From Gp6-AA40 sp035263125 (GTDB lineage Bacteria; Acidobacteriota; Vicinamibacteria; Vicinamibacterales; UBA2999), in contig DATFRP010000219.1 of the NCBI GenBank assembly GCA_035263125.1, positions 1 through 64,000 of the forward strand: 64,000 nt of DNA, read 5' to 3'. Positions 24,399 to 33,236 of the stretch are shown in pieces. The notes beneath the pieces are model-generated. The model saw only the letters and a program-made list of their open reading frames with translations, ran no database searches and was not told the origin of the DNA. The stretch's first letter is position 1; each line of letters begins with the position of its first letter. The position numbers and the translations under genes are program-made.

Positions 24399-24985
24399 GG
24401 TGTCGCCTGGCCAGGTTTCCAAAAGTCGGGATCCGCGCGAACCCAACTCTCAGCGGGAATGCTCCACTGAGGCTGGATCGCCAGTATCATCGCGCCGACG
24501 CCAAATCGCCCGGCAACCTCGCCGGCCGCTGTCCCGTTCGGCGCTGATGCGATTCTGAACCATTCGCCGTCGGGGGATTCAAAGACAGCAGCAGACGAGG
24601 GGTCCTTCGTGGTACTGACGATCAGGAATCGTGCTCCCTCGATTCCCAGACCCGCACCGCCCCCGAGGTCCGGCCGATACGCTGCTCTGGTTGTCGACAG
24701 CGCCTCCCTGAAATCCAACTTCCGTTTACCGAGCGGCAGGAGCGCGGACATGAGCGGCCCGTTGCGCGCGTAGGCGTCGTCCAGACCGTCTCTTTCTTCA
24801 GCGGACGCAAACGTATTCAACCACCAGATCTCTCTCGGCTGGTCGACACGCGCGAGGGCCAGGTACGGATGCGGGCAGTCGAACGTAGCGCAGGCGGTGG
24901 CAAGCCGCCGCTCGTTCTCGTCGTACGCCTGCTCGGTTCCAGGCCGCAGCCATTCGCGGACGATGAGGAGAAACTGCGGCGTCAC
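24395..24985 (-). CDS. Dimeric alpha/beta-barrel-like protein, unknown function
   Basis: 196 residues from GTG, whose GTGA overlaps the HxlR stop by 4 bases. The opening VTPQFLLIVREWLRPGTEQAYDENERRLATACATFDCPHPYLAL and IWWLNTFASAEERDGLDDAYARN look like a ferredoxin-like ABM/NIPSNAP-type domain (residues 1-90). The rest has no family I recognise. A longer frame upstream exists but lies within the HxlR gene. It is the middle gene of a three-gene overlapping operon. Confidence 0.55.
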   Translation of the reverse strand: MTPQFLLIVREWLRPGTEQAYDENERRLATACATFDCPHPYLALARVDQPREIWWLNTFASAEERDGLDDAYARNGPLMSALLPLGKRKLDFREALSTTRAAYRPDLGGGAGLGIEGARFLIVSTTKDPSSAAVFESPDGEWFRIASAPNGTAAGEVAGRFGVGAMILAIQPQWSIPAESWVRADPDFWKPGQATP

Positions 24986-25443
24986 AGGGTCAGAGACTTT
25001 GGCGCCATCACATGTGTGCCCAGGTGCGCATCGCGCCGCGCAAGATGGCGTCGTCCCCAGCGCCACAGCGTTTCGAAGACGGGCGCGAGCGTGCGTCCAT
25101 ATGGAGTCACGCCATAGCGCACGCCCAGATGCGCGGGCGTCAGCGATCGCTTGGCCACCAGGCAGTCCGCCTCCATCTCACCCAGCTGCTGTCGCAGCAC
25201 TTTGGCTGATACGTCTGGCATCGAACGCCGCAACTCGCCGAAGCCATGGGGACGCTCTGACAGGCGCTGGAAGAGCATCGGCTTCCAGCGACCATCGATC
25301 ACTCCGATCGCCGTATAGAGCGGGCACGCCGCCCGCTCCCGGTGAGTGTCACCAGGTCTTACTGCACGTGTGTCGGGACCGTCACTTGAAAGTGCCCTCT
25401 TGTGACGACCAGAACGCCGCGCTAGAGTCCGCCGCATGTCCAT
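24982..25443 (-). CDS. HxlR-family winged-helix regulator
   Basis: 153 residues as drawn. The HxlR core is clear: CPLYTAIGVIDGRWKPMLFQRLSERPHGFGELRRSMPDVSAKVLRQQLGEMEADCLV and the wing RYGVTPYGRTLAPVFETLWRWG. The Cys of the CP motif may be redox- or electrophile-sensing. As drawn, its start overlaps the divergent VOC gene start by a few bases, which is suspicious; the first 35 residues are not conserved and the real start may be internal. It leads an operon with two further genes joined by 4-base overlaps. Confidence 0.85.
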   Translation of the reverse strand: MDMRRTLARRSGRHKRALSSDGPDTRAVRPGDTHRERAACPLYTAIGVIDGRWKPMLFQRLSERPHGFGELRRSMPDVSAKVLRQQLGEMEADCLVAKRSLTPAHLGVRYGVTPYGRTLAPVFETLWRWGRRHLARRDAHLGTHVMAPKSLTL

Positions 25444-25846
25444 GATGCGACTCTACCGCGTGATCATGCCTGTCGACGAGGTGGAATCCGCCGCACAGTT
25501 CTACTCGACGCTGCTCGATCAACCAGGTGCGCGCGTCTCGCCTGGACGACACTACTTCTCATGCGGTGACGTGGTGCTCGCGTTGTACTGCCCCAAGGCC
25601 GACGGCGATCCGCGCGATCCACGCCCGAATTTCGATCATGTGTACATCGCGGTAGACGATATCGAAGCGGTGTATCGACGCGCTGAACAACTCGGTGGGC
25701 TCTCTACGGAGAGCGGCGACGGTCGTCTCCCGATGGGCCAGATCGCGGTGAGACCGTGGGGAGAACGTTCGTTCTACCTGCAGGACCCATTCGGGAATCC
25801 TCTCTGCTTCGTCGACTCGCGCACGCTGTTCACGGGCGAGCGCTGA
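25436..25846 (+). CDS. VOC-family (glyoxalase/bleomycin-resistance fold) protein
   Basis: 136 residues (or 134/133 if the ATGs at 25442 or 25445 are used). The VOC pattern is present: YRVIMPVDEVESAAQFYSTLLDQPGARVSPGRHYF, FDHVYIAVDDIEAVYRRAEQLGG and RSFYLQDPFGNPLCFVDS. It could be a dioxygenase or resistance-type protein; the metal ligands are only partly identifiable. It is divergent from the HxlR gene and may be its target, as HxlR regulators often control an adjacent detoxification gene. Confidence 0.85.
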   Translation: MSMMRLYRVIMPVDEVESAAQFYSTLLDQPGARVSPGRHYFSCGDVVLALYCPKADGDPRDPRPNFDHVYIAVDDIEAVYRRAEQLGGLSTESGDGRLPMGQIAVRPWGERSFYLQDPFGNPLCFVDSRTLFTGER

Positions 25847-25862
25847 GGACGCAGAGTTCGCA

Positions 25863-25983
25863 GAGACGACGATCAACGCATTTATGCCGGCCGCTTTTCG
25901 GCCGGCGCGTTGCGCGGATAACCCATTGCAGGCGTCCTCTGCGTTCTCGGCTCCTCTGCGATCCCTGCGTTGATCGTCGTCTC
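25863..25983. repeat. Long inverted repeat with an inner GC hairpin (family B)
   Basis: Perfect 18-base arms: GAGACGACGATCAACGCA at 25863-25880 and its complement at 25966-25983. Inside lies a hairpin GCCGGCCG...CGGCCGGC (25886-25906). Flanking CGCAGAG/CTCTGCG units extend the pairing. It lies in the 188-base gap between the convergent VOC gene and the small secreted gene at 26035 and could stop transcription from both sides. Confidence 0.8.
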
Positions 25984-26034
25984 CGTGTTCTCCGCCACCT
26001 CCGCGAACCGCAGCCGGAGGCCACAAGCCACGGA

Positions 26035-26514
26035 TCACCCTCGTTCGAACATCCAGACGTTGTCCTGATCATGATCAGTGCCTCGCACCTGTTCCGTGGC
26101 TCGAAGGCAACGTCCATCCTCGATCAGGTCGTACTTGAAGGAAATCGTTGACGTGCTCCCCGCTCGCTCGGTTCGCCACATCACTACCAGCGTGTTGCCT
26201 TCCCATCGAAGACTCGACACCGTCCGCGTGCCCTCGTGCGTGCCGATAATCTCCGCTGCGTCCGAACGGAGCTCGTACTCGTAGTTGAACGGCTTGCCGG
26301 CCATCACGAACGACGCCTTGTGGCGAAACGTCGGTTCGCGGTGTTCGATCTGCCAGACGCCGCTCGCGGCCGCATCGGCGCCAGGGCTGAGTGTGCTGGC
26401 CTGCCGGTTCAAGATCCATTCGCCGGAAAAATCGGGCCTGTCCTGACTGTTCCGTGTACTGGCGACGGCGAGCAGGATGATCGTGGCGACTCCAGTCTCG
26501 ATGAACATCATCAA
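26035..26514 (-). CDS. Small secreted lipocalin-like protein
   Basis: 159 residues with N-terminal hydrophobic segment (MMMFIETGVATIILLAVAS). The pattern RPDFSGEWILNRQASTLSPGADA, FVMAGKPFNYEYELRSDAAEI, SSLRWEGNTLVVMWRTERAG and KYDLIEDGRCLRATEQV is common in acidobacterial secretomes (DFSGxWxLNxxxS opening). A beta-barrel fold is probable. Function unknown. Confidence 0.7.
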   Translation of the reverse strand: MMMFIETGVATIILLAVASTRNSQDRPDFSGEWILNRQASTLSPGADAAASGVWQIEHREPTFRHKASFVMAGKPFNYEYELRSDAAEIIGTHEGTRTVSSLRWEGNTLVVMWRTERAGSTSTISFKYDLIEDGRCLRATEQVRGTDHDQDNVWMFERG

Positions 26515-26535
26515 CCTCTGGCAGATGTCCGCCGG

Positions 26536-27066
26536 TCAGGCGGGATGTCCCGGCCCATGATCCGAACGCGACTCGGCGGGTGTCGAGCGAAATCCGGACA
26601 GCGCAAGCGCCGCGACGCCTAGCATGATCGCCACGTCGGCGACGTTGAACACGCCGGTCCGCAGCGGGCCCACGCCCACGTTCATGAAATCGACGACGGT
26701 GCCTCGAGCGACACGGTCCACCCAGTTCGAGGCGCCGCCGGCGAGCAGGAGGCACACGCCCGTCAGCAACCAGCCGCGCCAGCGAAAACGCACGGCGGCC
26801 ACCGCCATCACCAGCAGCACGAAGCCATCGAATGCTGTGAACAGCGTCGTGCGCCAGGCCTCGGGCAAATCGGCGCCGAGCCCCAGGAATCCGCCGGTAT
26901 TCTCGACGTACTCGAGACGAACAGTGTCTGCCAGATACGAACGCACCGCGCCATCCGCCAGCGCTGAAGACACGACGTGCTTCGTCACGCGATCGCAGCC
27001 AATCGTCGAGACGACGGCTATCAGCAGTAAGAGTCGAAGACTGTTTCGATGACGCATCTCACTCAT
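26536..27066 (-). CDS. lspA: Signal peptidase II (lipoprotein signal peptidase)
   Basis: 176 residues, four membrane helices, inner membrane. Conserved LspA motifs: CDRVTK near residue 25, ENTGGFLGLG at about 56-63, GGASNWVDRVARGTVVDF with D126, and FNVADVAIMLG with D144. D126 and D144 form the catalytic aspartyl pair. It removes signal peptides from prolipoproteins, several of which are encoded nearby (8402, 28686, 49746). Confidence 0.92.
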   Translation of the reverse strand: MSEMRHRNSLRLLLLIAVVSTIGCDRVTKHVVSSALADGAVRSYLADTVRLEYVENTGGFLGLGADLPEAWRTTLFTAFDGFVLLVMAVAAVRFRWRGWLLTGVCLLLAGGASNWVDRVARGTVVDFMNVGVGPLRTGVFNVADVAIMLGVAALALSGFRSTPAESRSDHGPGHPA

Positions 27067-27102
27067 GATGTCGGACTCAGTCCGCGCGAAACCAGGGCAT
27101 GC

Positions 27103-27984
27103 CTAACGCGCGACTGTCTGCCGCAGATGTTCCACGACCTGTCCCCACGCTGCTGCATGCGCCGCCGCATCGTCGATCGCGTCTCCACCGAAATCCATTG
27201 GAAAGGCCGGATACATCGCATCAGAAGGATGCTGGTACGGAAACAACATGTGCCCGGCTCGCGGGTAGTGCAGATGGGTCACGTCACTCGCCCGTCCGTG
27301 TCCCGACATGCGATTCATGATCATCTCGCACATGCGGCCGGTCGCCCAGACGCGGTCGTCACCACCCGACACGAGCAAGAGCGGACCGCGCGCCTGCTCC
27401 ACTGCGATTGCGGCTCGTTCGACAGCATCGCGATCATCGAGGGCAGCTTCTGACAGCGGCAGCATCGAGAGGCCTCGTTCGGACTGCGCAGGCGCCACGT
27501 TCGACGGAAACGGAAGATGGGGGACCGGTTTCCCCTGACGCGTCCACGTCGATCGCGTGACGCCGGCTGCCTGGGTAAAGTCGATGCCGGCCCACACGAC
27601 GCTGCTCGGCGTGTAGCCGACCACGGGACCGACCAGATCGGGGAACGAGGCGGCCACGAGCACCGCGAGCTCGCCGCCGCGTGAGGCACCCACGACTCCC
27701 ACTCGTCCGTCGGGCGCGATGACATCGGGTCGATCGATCAGCCACTCGAGCCCTCGTTCAACCCGCTCCAGTGGAATTTCCACCATCGCCGACTGTGTAT
27801 CGGTCGTCCCCCAGTACGTGAGTGCAAGACAGGCAAAGCCGTCGGGAACGAGAAGATTCAGGAAGTACTCGGGTGTCCCGCCGTCCGAGCCGCCGAGCGC
27901 GAGCACTCCCGGAAACGGTCCTCCGGTGGACGGAGCCCGGAAGGTCCCGACGAGATCGTCGTTCCGCAGCTTTACCTCGATCAC
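27103..27984 (-). CDS. BAAT C-terminal-like / dienelactone-hydrolase-type alpha/beta hydrolase
   Basis: 293 residues. Alpha/beta hydrolase features: PGVLALGGSDGGTPEYFLNLLVPDGFACLALTYWG near the N-terminus, nucleophile elbow GVVGASRGGELA (Ser near residue 100), Asp in VSGGDDRVW and His in RAGHMLFPY. It resembles the C-terminal acyl-CoA thioester hydrolase/BAAT domain without its N-terminal part. No signal peptide. The natural substrate is unknown. Confidence 0.8.
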   Translation of the reverse strand: MIEVKLRNDDLVGTFRAPSTGGPFPGVLALGGSDGGTPEYFLNLLVPDGFACLALTYWGTTDTQSAMVEIPLERVERGLEWLIDRPDVIAPDGRVGVVGASRGGELAVLVAASFPDLVGPVVGYTPSSVVWAGIDFTQAAGVTRSTWTRQGKPVPHLPFPSNVAPAQSERGLSMLPLSEAALDDRDAVERAAIAVEQARGPLLLVSGGDDRVWATGRMCEMIMNRMSGHGRASDVTHLHYPRAGHMLFPYQHPSDAMYPAFPMDFGGDAIDDAAAHAAAWGQVVEHLRQTVAR

Positions 27985-28014
27985 AAGCCCCCCGGTGATG
28001 CGAACCGCGGCGCG

Positions 28015-28686
28015 CTACGGACGAATCGTAACCTTCTTGATGATCGGAGGCATGAGCGGCTTGCTCATTCCGCCGTCAGCGCCCCGTGTCGTCTGTGTCT
28101 CGGCCAGTTCATCGACGACCGTCATGCCGTTCGTGACCTTCGCGAAGATCACGTAGTTCGGCTGCAGTGGGTAGTCCTGGTGCATGATGAAGAACTGGCT
28201 GCCGTTCGTGTTCGGCCCCGAGTTGGCCATCGCCACGAATCCGCGCTTGTAGCCGTCGCCATAGAGGGGCGAGTCGACCTTGATCTCGTCGGAGAACGTG
28301 CCGCCCCACGCGCTCTCACCGCCGGTGCCGTCGCCCACGGGGTCACCGCCTTGGATCATGAATCCCTTCACGATGCGGTGAAACGTCAGGCCGTCGTAGT
28401 AGCCGTGCTCGGCGAGCAGCCGGAAGTTCTCGACCGCCTTCGGCGCGTCCGACTCGAAGAACTCGATCTCGATCGGCCCCTTGTCGGTTTCAATCACGCC
28501 GTGCATCCCGCCGGAGCTCTTCGCACCAGCAGGCACCTTGGGATTGCGGGCGACCGCGCCTTCTTCTGTACTGCCGCAGGCGCTCGCACAGACGAGCGCA
28601 CCGAAGAGGCACAGCCACGCGGGAAACAATCGGACATCACGAAGTAGCACTCGTTGGATGGACACGAGACGAGAATAGGCGATCAT
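28015..28686 (-). CDS. Cyclophilin-type peptidyl-prolyl isomerase lipoprotein
   Basis: 223 residues from MIAYSRLVS. Signal peptide with lipobox CASAC (Cys near residue 38). The cyclophilin domain covers about 60-220: VIETDKGPIEIEFFESDAPKAVENF, YYDGLTFHRIVKGFMIQGGDP, GFVAMANSGPNTNGSQFFI and a C-terminal IKKVTIRP. The catalytic Arg/Phe motif FHRIV and the FFI motif are intact. It assists proline isomerisation in secreted proteins. An earlier in-frame start would overlap the DinB gene. Confidence 0.92.
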   Translation of the reverse strand: MIAYSRLVSIQRVLLRDVRLFPAWLCLFGALVCASACGSTEEGAVARNPKVPAGAKSSGGMHGVIETDKGPIEIEFFESDAPKAVENFRLLAEHGYYDGLTFHRIVKGFMIQGGDPVGDGTGGESAWGGTFSDEIKVDSPLYGDGYKRGFVAMANSGPNTNGSQFFIMHQDYPLQPNYVIFAKVTNGMTVVDELAETQTTRGADGGMSKPLMPPIIKKVTIRP

Positions 28687-28717
28687 GACCGCAACGCCAA
28701 GCCGGGCCCGGACGAAA

Positions 28718-29245
28718 CTATATACGTCGGGTGCGCGCGATCGGTCTCCATTGCCACACGGCGGCGGTTGCGGCTGTCGGCAACCGGTGACCGGACTGGC
28801 GCGCCACCATGATGATCTGACCACGATGATGCGCCTCGTGCGCCACGAAGTAGGTCAGGACGTGGCCGACGTCGAGCGCGAGATTGCGCCACACGTAGCC
28901 TTTCGACGGCGGCACCTGGCCTCCCGCTTCAAGGCCAAGATCGAGCAGCGCCTCCATCCCGGCGCTGCTCTTCTTCAACGCCGATACGAGCTGCCGCGGG
29001 CTCACACGACGATGATCGACGCGCGCAGGGGCCGTAATCCCGTGCTCACGTCCGAGTGTCTTCAGCCACATGCAGCGGGCGTTGTGCAGATGGGCAGCGA
29101 TCACGCGGACCGTGCGCTGCGGCACGCCGGGAATCGCGAGATCCCAGAGCGCGGGCGGCAGGCGCTCGATCAGCTCGATCGTGACGCGGTTGTTCGTGCG
29201 CCACGCCGAAAGCACGCTCGCCGGTAGATCGCGGGAGAGAAACAC
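28718..29245 (-). CDS. DinB-family protein
   Basis: 175 residues. Pattern: WRTNNRVTIELIERLPPALW, VRVIAAHLHNARCMWLKTLG (first His pair), and YFVAHEAHHRGQIIMVARQSGH (HxxHH near residue 140). This gives the three-His metal site of DinB/YfiT proteins. Activity not established. It ends 31 bases before the cyclophilin start on the same strand. Confidence 0.88.
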   Translation of the reverse strand: MFLSRDLPASVLSAWRTNNRVTIELIERLPPALWDLAIPGVPQRTVRVIAAHLHNARCMWLKTLGREHGITAPARVDHRRVSPRQLVSALKKSSAGMEALLDLGLEAGGQVPPSKGYVWRNLALDVGHVLTYFVAHEAHHRGQIIMVARQSGHRLPTAATAAVWQWRPIARTRRI

Positions 29246-29408
29246 GCTGAATCTCCGTCACTGAAGTTGAAGGGCGAATCGTACCGCGACCTCTGCCGGC
29301 TCAGCAAAACACAGCCGGATTCCAGCACCATCCGGCAAGCCCGACATGGCCGGCATTGATATCGTAGAGGCACGTGAACCAGGCGCGATCGCGTCAAGTG
29401 AGGCATCC

Positions 29409-31478
29409 ATGAAACGCTTCGTATTGGCCGCGCTGATGATCGGGCTGTGCGCCGGCGTACGCGCCGACGAAGGGATGTGGACGTTCGACAATTTCCCGAA
29501 GGCCGAGGTAGCGAAGAAGCACGGCGTCCAGATCACCGACCAATTCCTGGGACGGCTGCAGAAGTCCGTCGTTCGTCTCGAGACCGGCTGCACTGCGTCC
29601 TTCGTCTCGTCCGACGGTCTCGTACTGACCAACCATCACTGCGTGTCGGGGTGCCTGGCGGACAACTCCAGCGCCCAACGCGATCTGGTCGCAAACGGGT
29701 ACATCGCTGCGACGCGTGCCGGCGAGATCCGGTGCCAGGGTGCCCAGGCATCAGTGTTGACGAACACGGAAAACATCACCGATCGAGTCACGAAGTCGAT
29801 CACCGGCATCGCTCCGACCGAAGTGGCCGCCGCCCGGAACAAGGTGCTGACGACGATCGAGGCGGAATGCGAGGCGGCCGCAAAGAAAACCGGCTCGCCG
29901 CTGGCGTGCGAGTCGGTCACGCTGTATCAGGGCGGTCAGTACTGGCTTTACAAGTACAAGCGCTATGACGATGTGCGGCTGGTGTTCGCGCCGGAGCAGG
30001 CGATCGCCGCCTTCGGCGGAGATCCGGACAACTTCCAGTTTCCGCGCTGGTGTCTCGACATGTCGCTGCTGCGCGCCTACGAGAACGGCAAACCCGCGTC
30101 GACGCCAGACCACCTCACCTTCGAATGGGGCGGGGCGCAGGACGGAGAGCCGGTCTTCGTTGCCGGCCATCCGGGCACCACGCAGCGCCTGCTGACTGTT
30201 GCGCAACTGAAAACAGAGCGTGACGTCGTCCTGCCGTTCTGGCTGGTGCGGTATTCGGAGCTGCGCGGACGGCTCATTCAGTACTCGAAGACATCGCCTG
30301 AAGCCGCGCGCACGGCACAGGATTATCTCGACTCGATCGAGAACTCGATCAAGGTGCGACGCATGGAGCTGTCGGCGCTGCTCAACGATCGCATGATGGA
30401 TCAGCACGCGGCCGACGAACGCAAGCTTCGTGAAGCAGTCGATGCCGATCCCGCCATGAAGGCTGTCGCCAGCTCCGCCTGGGACGACATCGCACGCGCA
30501 GAACAGCGCTCGCGCGAGATTCACAATCCGTACACGTGGCTCGAAGGAGCCGCCGGGTTCAACAGCGAGCTGTTTGCGTATGCGCGTCAACTCGTGCGTG
30601 CCGCCGACGAGCGCGCCAAGCCGAACCCCGAACGGCTGCGCGAATACACCGATGCGGGGCTCGCGCGTCTGAAGCCACAGCTCGAGGCGGCCTCACCGGT
30701 GTACCCGGCACTTGAACAGGTGCGCCTCTCGTTCTCGCTCGAGCGCATGCGCGAGTATCTCGGGCCCGATCATCCCATTGTGAAGTCGGTGCTCGGGACC
30801 AAGTCACCAGACGAACGGGCACGCGAGCTGGTGACCGGTTCGCAACTGGCCGATCCGAACGTCCGCATGAAGCTGTTCGAGGGTGGCGCGGCGGCACTTC
30901 ACGGGTCCAAAGACACGATGATCGTGCTGGCTCGCGCTGTAGACGGCGAGTCGCGTCGCCTGCGCACGATCAACGAGGAAGAAGTGCAGGGCCCTGTAGG
31001 CCTCGCACAGCAGAAGATTGCCGACGCCCGTTTCAAGGTGTACGGCACGGCGGTTTATCCGGATGCGACGTTCACCTTGCGCCTCTCCTCCGGAGCCGTG
31101 GCTGGCTGGATCGAGGCGGGCATGCGCATCGAACCGTTCACACAGCTGAACCGCCTCTACGAGCGGGCGACCGGCGCACCACCATTCGACCTTCCCAAGC
31201 GCTGGCTCGACGCGAAGCCACGGCTCGACCTGACGACCCGCGTGAATCAGTCGACCACCAACGACATCGTCGGCGGCAATTCAGGCAGTCCCATGGTGAA
31301 CGCGCAGGGGCGCATCGTCGGGCTCGTCTTCGACGGCAACATTCATTCGATCGCCGGCAGCTTCTGGTTCGATCCGGAGTTCAATCGCACCGTCGCCGTG
31401 CACCCGGCGTTCATTCGCACTGCGTTCGCTCAGGTGTATGCGGTCGCGCCGATAGCAAAGGAGCTGGGAATTCAGTAA
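29409..31478 (+). CDS. S46-family serine peptidase (DPP7/DPP11-like)
   Basis: 689 residues; start at MKRFVLAALM from its signal peptide (about 1-20). The S46 signature EGMWTFDNFP follows. Catalytic His in VLTNHHC (residues 75-78), Ser625 in GGNSGSP, and Asp in the region around residues 200-230 (FGGDPDNFQFPR). The helical insertion domain spans about 280-560. These are periplasmic or outer-membrane dipeptidyl peptidases that cut dipeptides from peptide N-termini; specificity (Asp/Glu or hydrophobic) cannot be read here. Length fits the family (about 700). Confidence 0.93.
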   Translation: MKRFVLAALMIGLCAGVRADEGMWTFDNFPKAEVAKKHGVQITDQFLGRLQKSVVRLETGCTASFVSSDGLVLTNHHCVSGCLADNSSAQRDLVANGYIAATRAGEIRCQGAQASVLTNTENITDRVTKSITGIAPTEVAAARNKVLTTIEAECEAAAKKTGSPLACESVTLYQGGQYWLYKYKRYDDVRLVFAPEQAIAAFGGDPDNFQFPRWCLDMSLLRAYENGKPASTPDHLTFEWGGAQDGEPVFVAGHPGTTQRLLTVAQLKTERDVVLPFWLVRYSELRGRLIQYSKTSPEAARTAQDYLDSIENSIKVRRMELSALLNDRMMDQHAADERKLREAVDADPAMKAVASSAWDDIARAEQRSREIHNPYTWLEGAAGFNSELFAYARQLVRAADERAKPNPERLREYTDAGLARLKPQLEAASPVYPALEQVRLSFSLERMREYLGPDHPIVKSVLGTKSPDERARELVTGSQLADPNVRMKLFEGGAAALHGSKDTMIVLARAVDGESRRLRTINEEEVQGPVGLAQQKIADARFKVYGTAVYPDATFTLRLSSGAVAGWIEAGMRIEPFTQLNRLYERATGAPPFDLPKRWLDAKPRLDLTTRVNQSTTNDIVGGNSGSPMVNAQGRIVGLVFDGNIHSIAGSFWFDPEFNRTVAVHPAFIRTAFAQVYAVAPIAKELGIQ

Positions 31479-31491
31479 GTCGGAAACGTCG

Positions 31492-32037
31492 TCAGCCCAT
31501 GTGCGCGTAGAACCCCGAAGGGACGGATTGCGCTGGACCTCTCGTGATGTTCGCCGACACGAGGGCTGAGAAGCTTTTCAAGCCGTTTCGATAGATGCTG
31601 ATTCGAATCGCCCAGCCCTCATTCGATCGAAACGTGTACCAGTTGGCGTTCGAGGAGTACGCCGTGCTCTGCAGAGATTCCCACCGGAGCAATCGCTTGC
31701 CCGTGAGCGGAGAGGTCGATTCGATGCCGCGCGAGGATGCCTTTAGGTGGACGAGAAAGGCGTCGTACACGCTATATACGAGCGCAAGCCAGAGCAGGCC
31801 GAATATGCCGAGGATGATCGACTCGGCGACCGGGTCGTGTCGAACAGCGATTCCGAATCCGATCAGCGCCGCGGTCGCAAGCACAAGGAAGAGGACCAGT
31901 GTCGCTCGGTAGCCTCGTCCGAAGTCCATCGTGATGGACCCGTCGACCGGATCAGCGGGGACGATACCGACCCGTGAGCGCATGAACCACGAGAGCAGTG
32001 CGTTGGTCGCTGCGTGCGTACCACCTGGTTCGATCAT
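31492..32037 (-). CDS. Two-helix membrane protein with PH-like C-terminal domain
   Basis: 181 residues. Two membrane helices at about 45-66 (ATLVLFLVLATAALIGFGIAV) and 73-95 (ILGIFGLLWLALVYSVYDAFLV), then a beta-rich C-terminal region (SSRGIESTSPLTGKRLLRWESLQSTAYS, WYTFRSNEGWAIRISIYRNG) resembling bacterial PH-like domains. Convergent with the S46 gene, 13 bases apart. Role unknown. Confidence 0.6.
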   Translation of the reverse strand: MIEPGGTHAATNALLSWFMRSRVGIVPADPVDGSITMDFGRGYRATLVLFLVLATAALIGFGIAVRHDPVAESIILGIFGLLWLALVYSVYDAFLVHLKASSRGIESTSPLTGKRLLRWESLQSTAYSSNANWYTFRSNEGWAIRISIYRNGLKSFSALVSANITRGPAQSVPSGFYAHMG

Positions 32038-32063
32038 CGCGATGTGCAGAGTGTAATAGATCG

Positions 32064-32621
32064 TTAGGAGCGTCGGGGAACTTCGTAGTGCAACTCCGCG
32101 AATCCCGTCCCGACCGCCCTCACCGAGATCAGGCGCAGCGGTGGTTGAACGATCGCCCGCGGCAGCAGCGGCTTTCCCGATCCAAGCGTCACCGAGCCGA
32201 CCTGCACGAACAGCTCGTCGAGCAGGCCGTGATCATGGAACTGCCCCACCAGCTCTCCACCGCCGACGATCCAGACGTTCTTTCCTCCCGCGGCCTCGAC
32301 CATCTCCTTGTGCACGGGTCGCACGTCACCGCGAACGAAGCGAATGTCCGCATCAGGCACCGGCGATCGCTGTCGCGAACTGAACACCCACGTCGGTTGT
32401 GTATACGGCCACGGCTGCGGTTTGCTGGCCCCCGGCCCGACGACGTGCCGCAGCATCCATTCGTAGGTGGTGGATCCCATCGCCAGCGCACCAACATCGC
32501 GGATGAAGGCGGGATAGCTCGTGTCCGCGATGTCACCGAGCGGAAAGAGCCACTCGAGCGAATCGTCCGTGGTGGCGATGAAGCCGTCGAGGCTGGAGGC
32601 TGTGTAGTACTGCGTCTTCAC
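32064..32621 (-). CDS. Dihydrofolate-reductase-fold / RibD C-terminal-domain protein
   Basis: 185 residues. Opens with YYTASSLDGFIATTDDSLEWL, the signature of the DHFR/RibD_C stand-alone group. GALAMGSTTYEWM, KNVWIVGGGELVGQFHDHGLLDELFVQ and LGSGKPLLPR follow. NADPH-dependent reductase activity is plausible, but substrate unknown; true folate reduction is not indicated. Confidence 0.88.
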   Translation of the reverse strand: MKTQYYTASSLDGFIATTDDSLEWLFPLGDIADTSYPAFIRDVGALAMGSTTYEWMLRHVVGPGASKPQPWPYTQPTWVFSSRQRSPVPDADIRFVRGDVRPVHKEMVEAAGGKNVWIVGGGELVGQFHDHGLLDELFVQVGSVTLGSGKPLLPRAIVQPPLRLISVRAVGTGFAELHYEVPRRS

Positions 32622-32714
32622 GAAGGTCCTCGTTCAGAAGCCTACACGAAACACAGCCACCATACAGCGATGCGTGCTCTCATCGTGAGCCCGGCCGAAG
32701 GCGGACACTACGCG

Positions 32715-33107
32715 TCAGGCCGCGCCCGCTTGCCGCTCACCGAACCAGTAGCACAGGCCGTCAGGCGCGACGACGTAGAAGACGCGAAATGCATTGCCGC
32801 CGTGGCGTTCGACGCCGAACTCGGAGATCTCCTTTTGGAGACCGTTAGCCTTGAACTGCGCGAACAGCGTCTCGAGACCTGTGACGTGGAACGCACAGCC
32901 GTCCTGCGTCGGATCGCCGCCATTCTCGGCGAGCCCGATCTGGATGCCGTCTCGGGCAAGAACCGCCGCACGGTGCGGCGTGTCGGTTCGCGATAGGACG
33001 CGAAAACCAAGGACTGTTTCGTAGAACGACAGCGCCGTGTCGAGGTCCTTGACCGGAAGGCTCATCGTGTCGCCGTGGTAGCCGAATGCTTTCTCGAGCG
33101 TTGCCAT
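32715..33107 (-). CDS. VOC-family protein
   Basis: 130 residues from MATLEKAFGYHG. VOC pattern: MSLPVKDLDTALSFYETVLGFRVLSRTDTPHRAAVLARDGIQIGLAE and CAFHVTGLETLFAQFKANGLQ, FRVFYVVAPDGLCYWFGE. A 35-residue upstream extension is open but not conserved. Its 3' end overlaps a degenerate CCGGACACTACG repeat (32690-32720). Function unknown. Confidence 0.85.
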   Translation of the reverse strand: MATLEKAFGYHGDTMSLPVKDLDTALSFYETVLGFRVLSRTDTPHRAAVLARDGIQIGLAENGGDPTQDGCAFHVTGLETLFAQFKANGLQKEISEFGVERHGGNAFRVFYVVAPDGLCYWFGERQAGAA

Positions 33108-33236
33108 TGCAGATTCGCGTCCCTTCTCCAGACTCGTCTGGTTACTCAGTCCACTCCGCCCGCTCCCCGTGTGTGATTCGTCCCTGAGCCCATTCCAGTC
33201 CCGATCGCACATTCACGCACAAGGAGGTCGGGCCGG

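Noticed and set aside
24982..25446. Upstream start of the HxlR gene that overlaps the VOC gene
   Set aside because: Kept as drawn because no other start codon exists in frame before the conserved domain, but I do not regard the overlap of divergent starts as a real feature.
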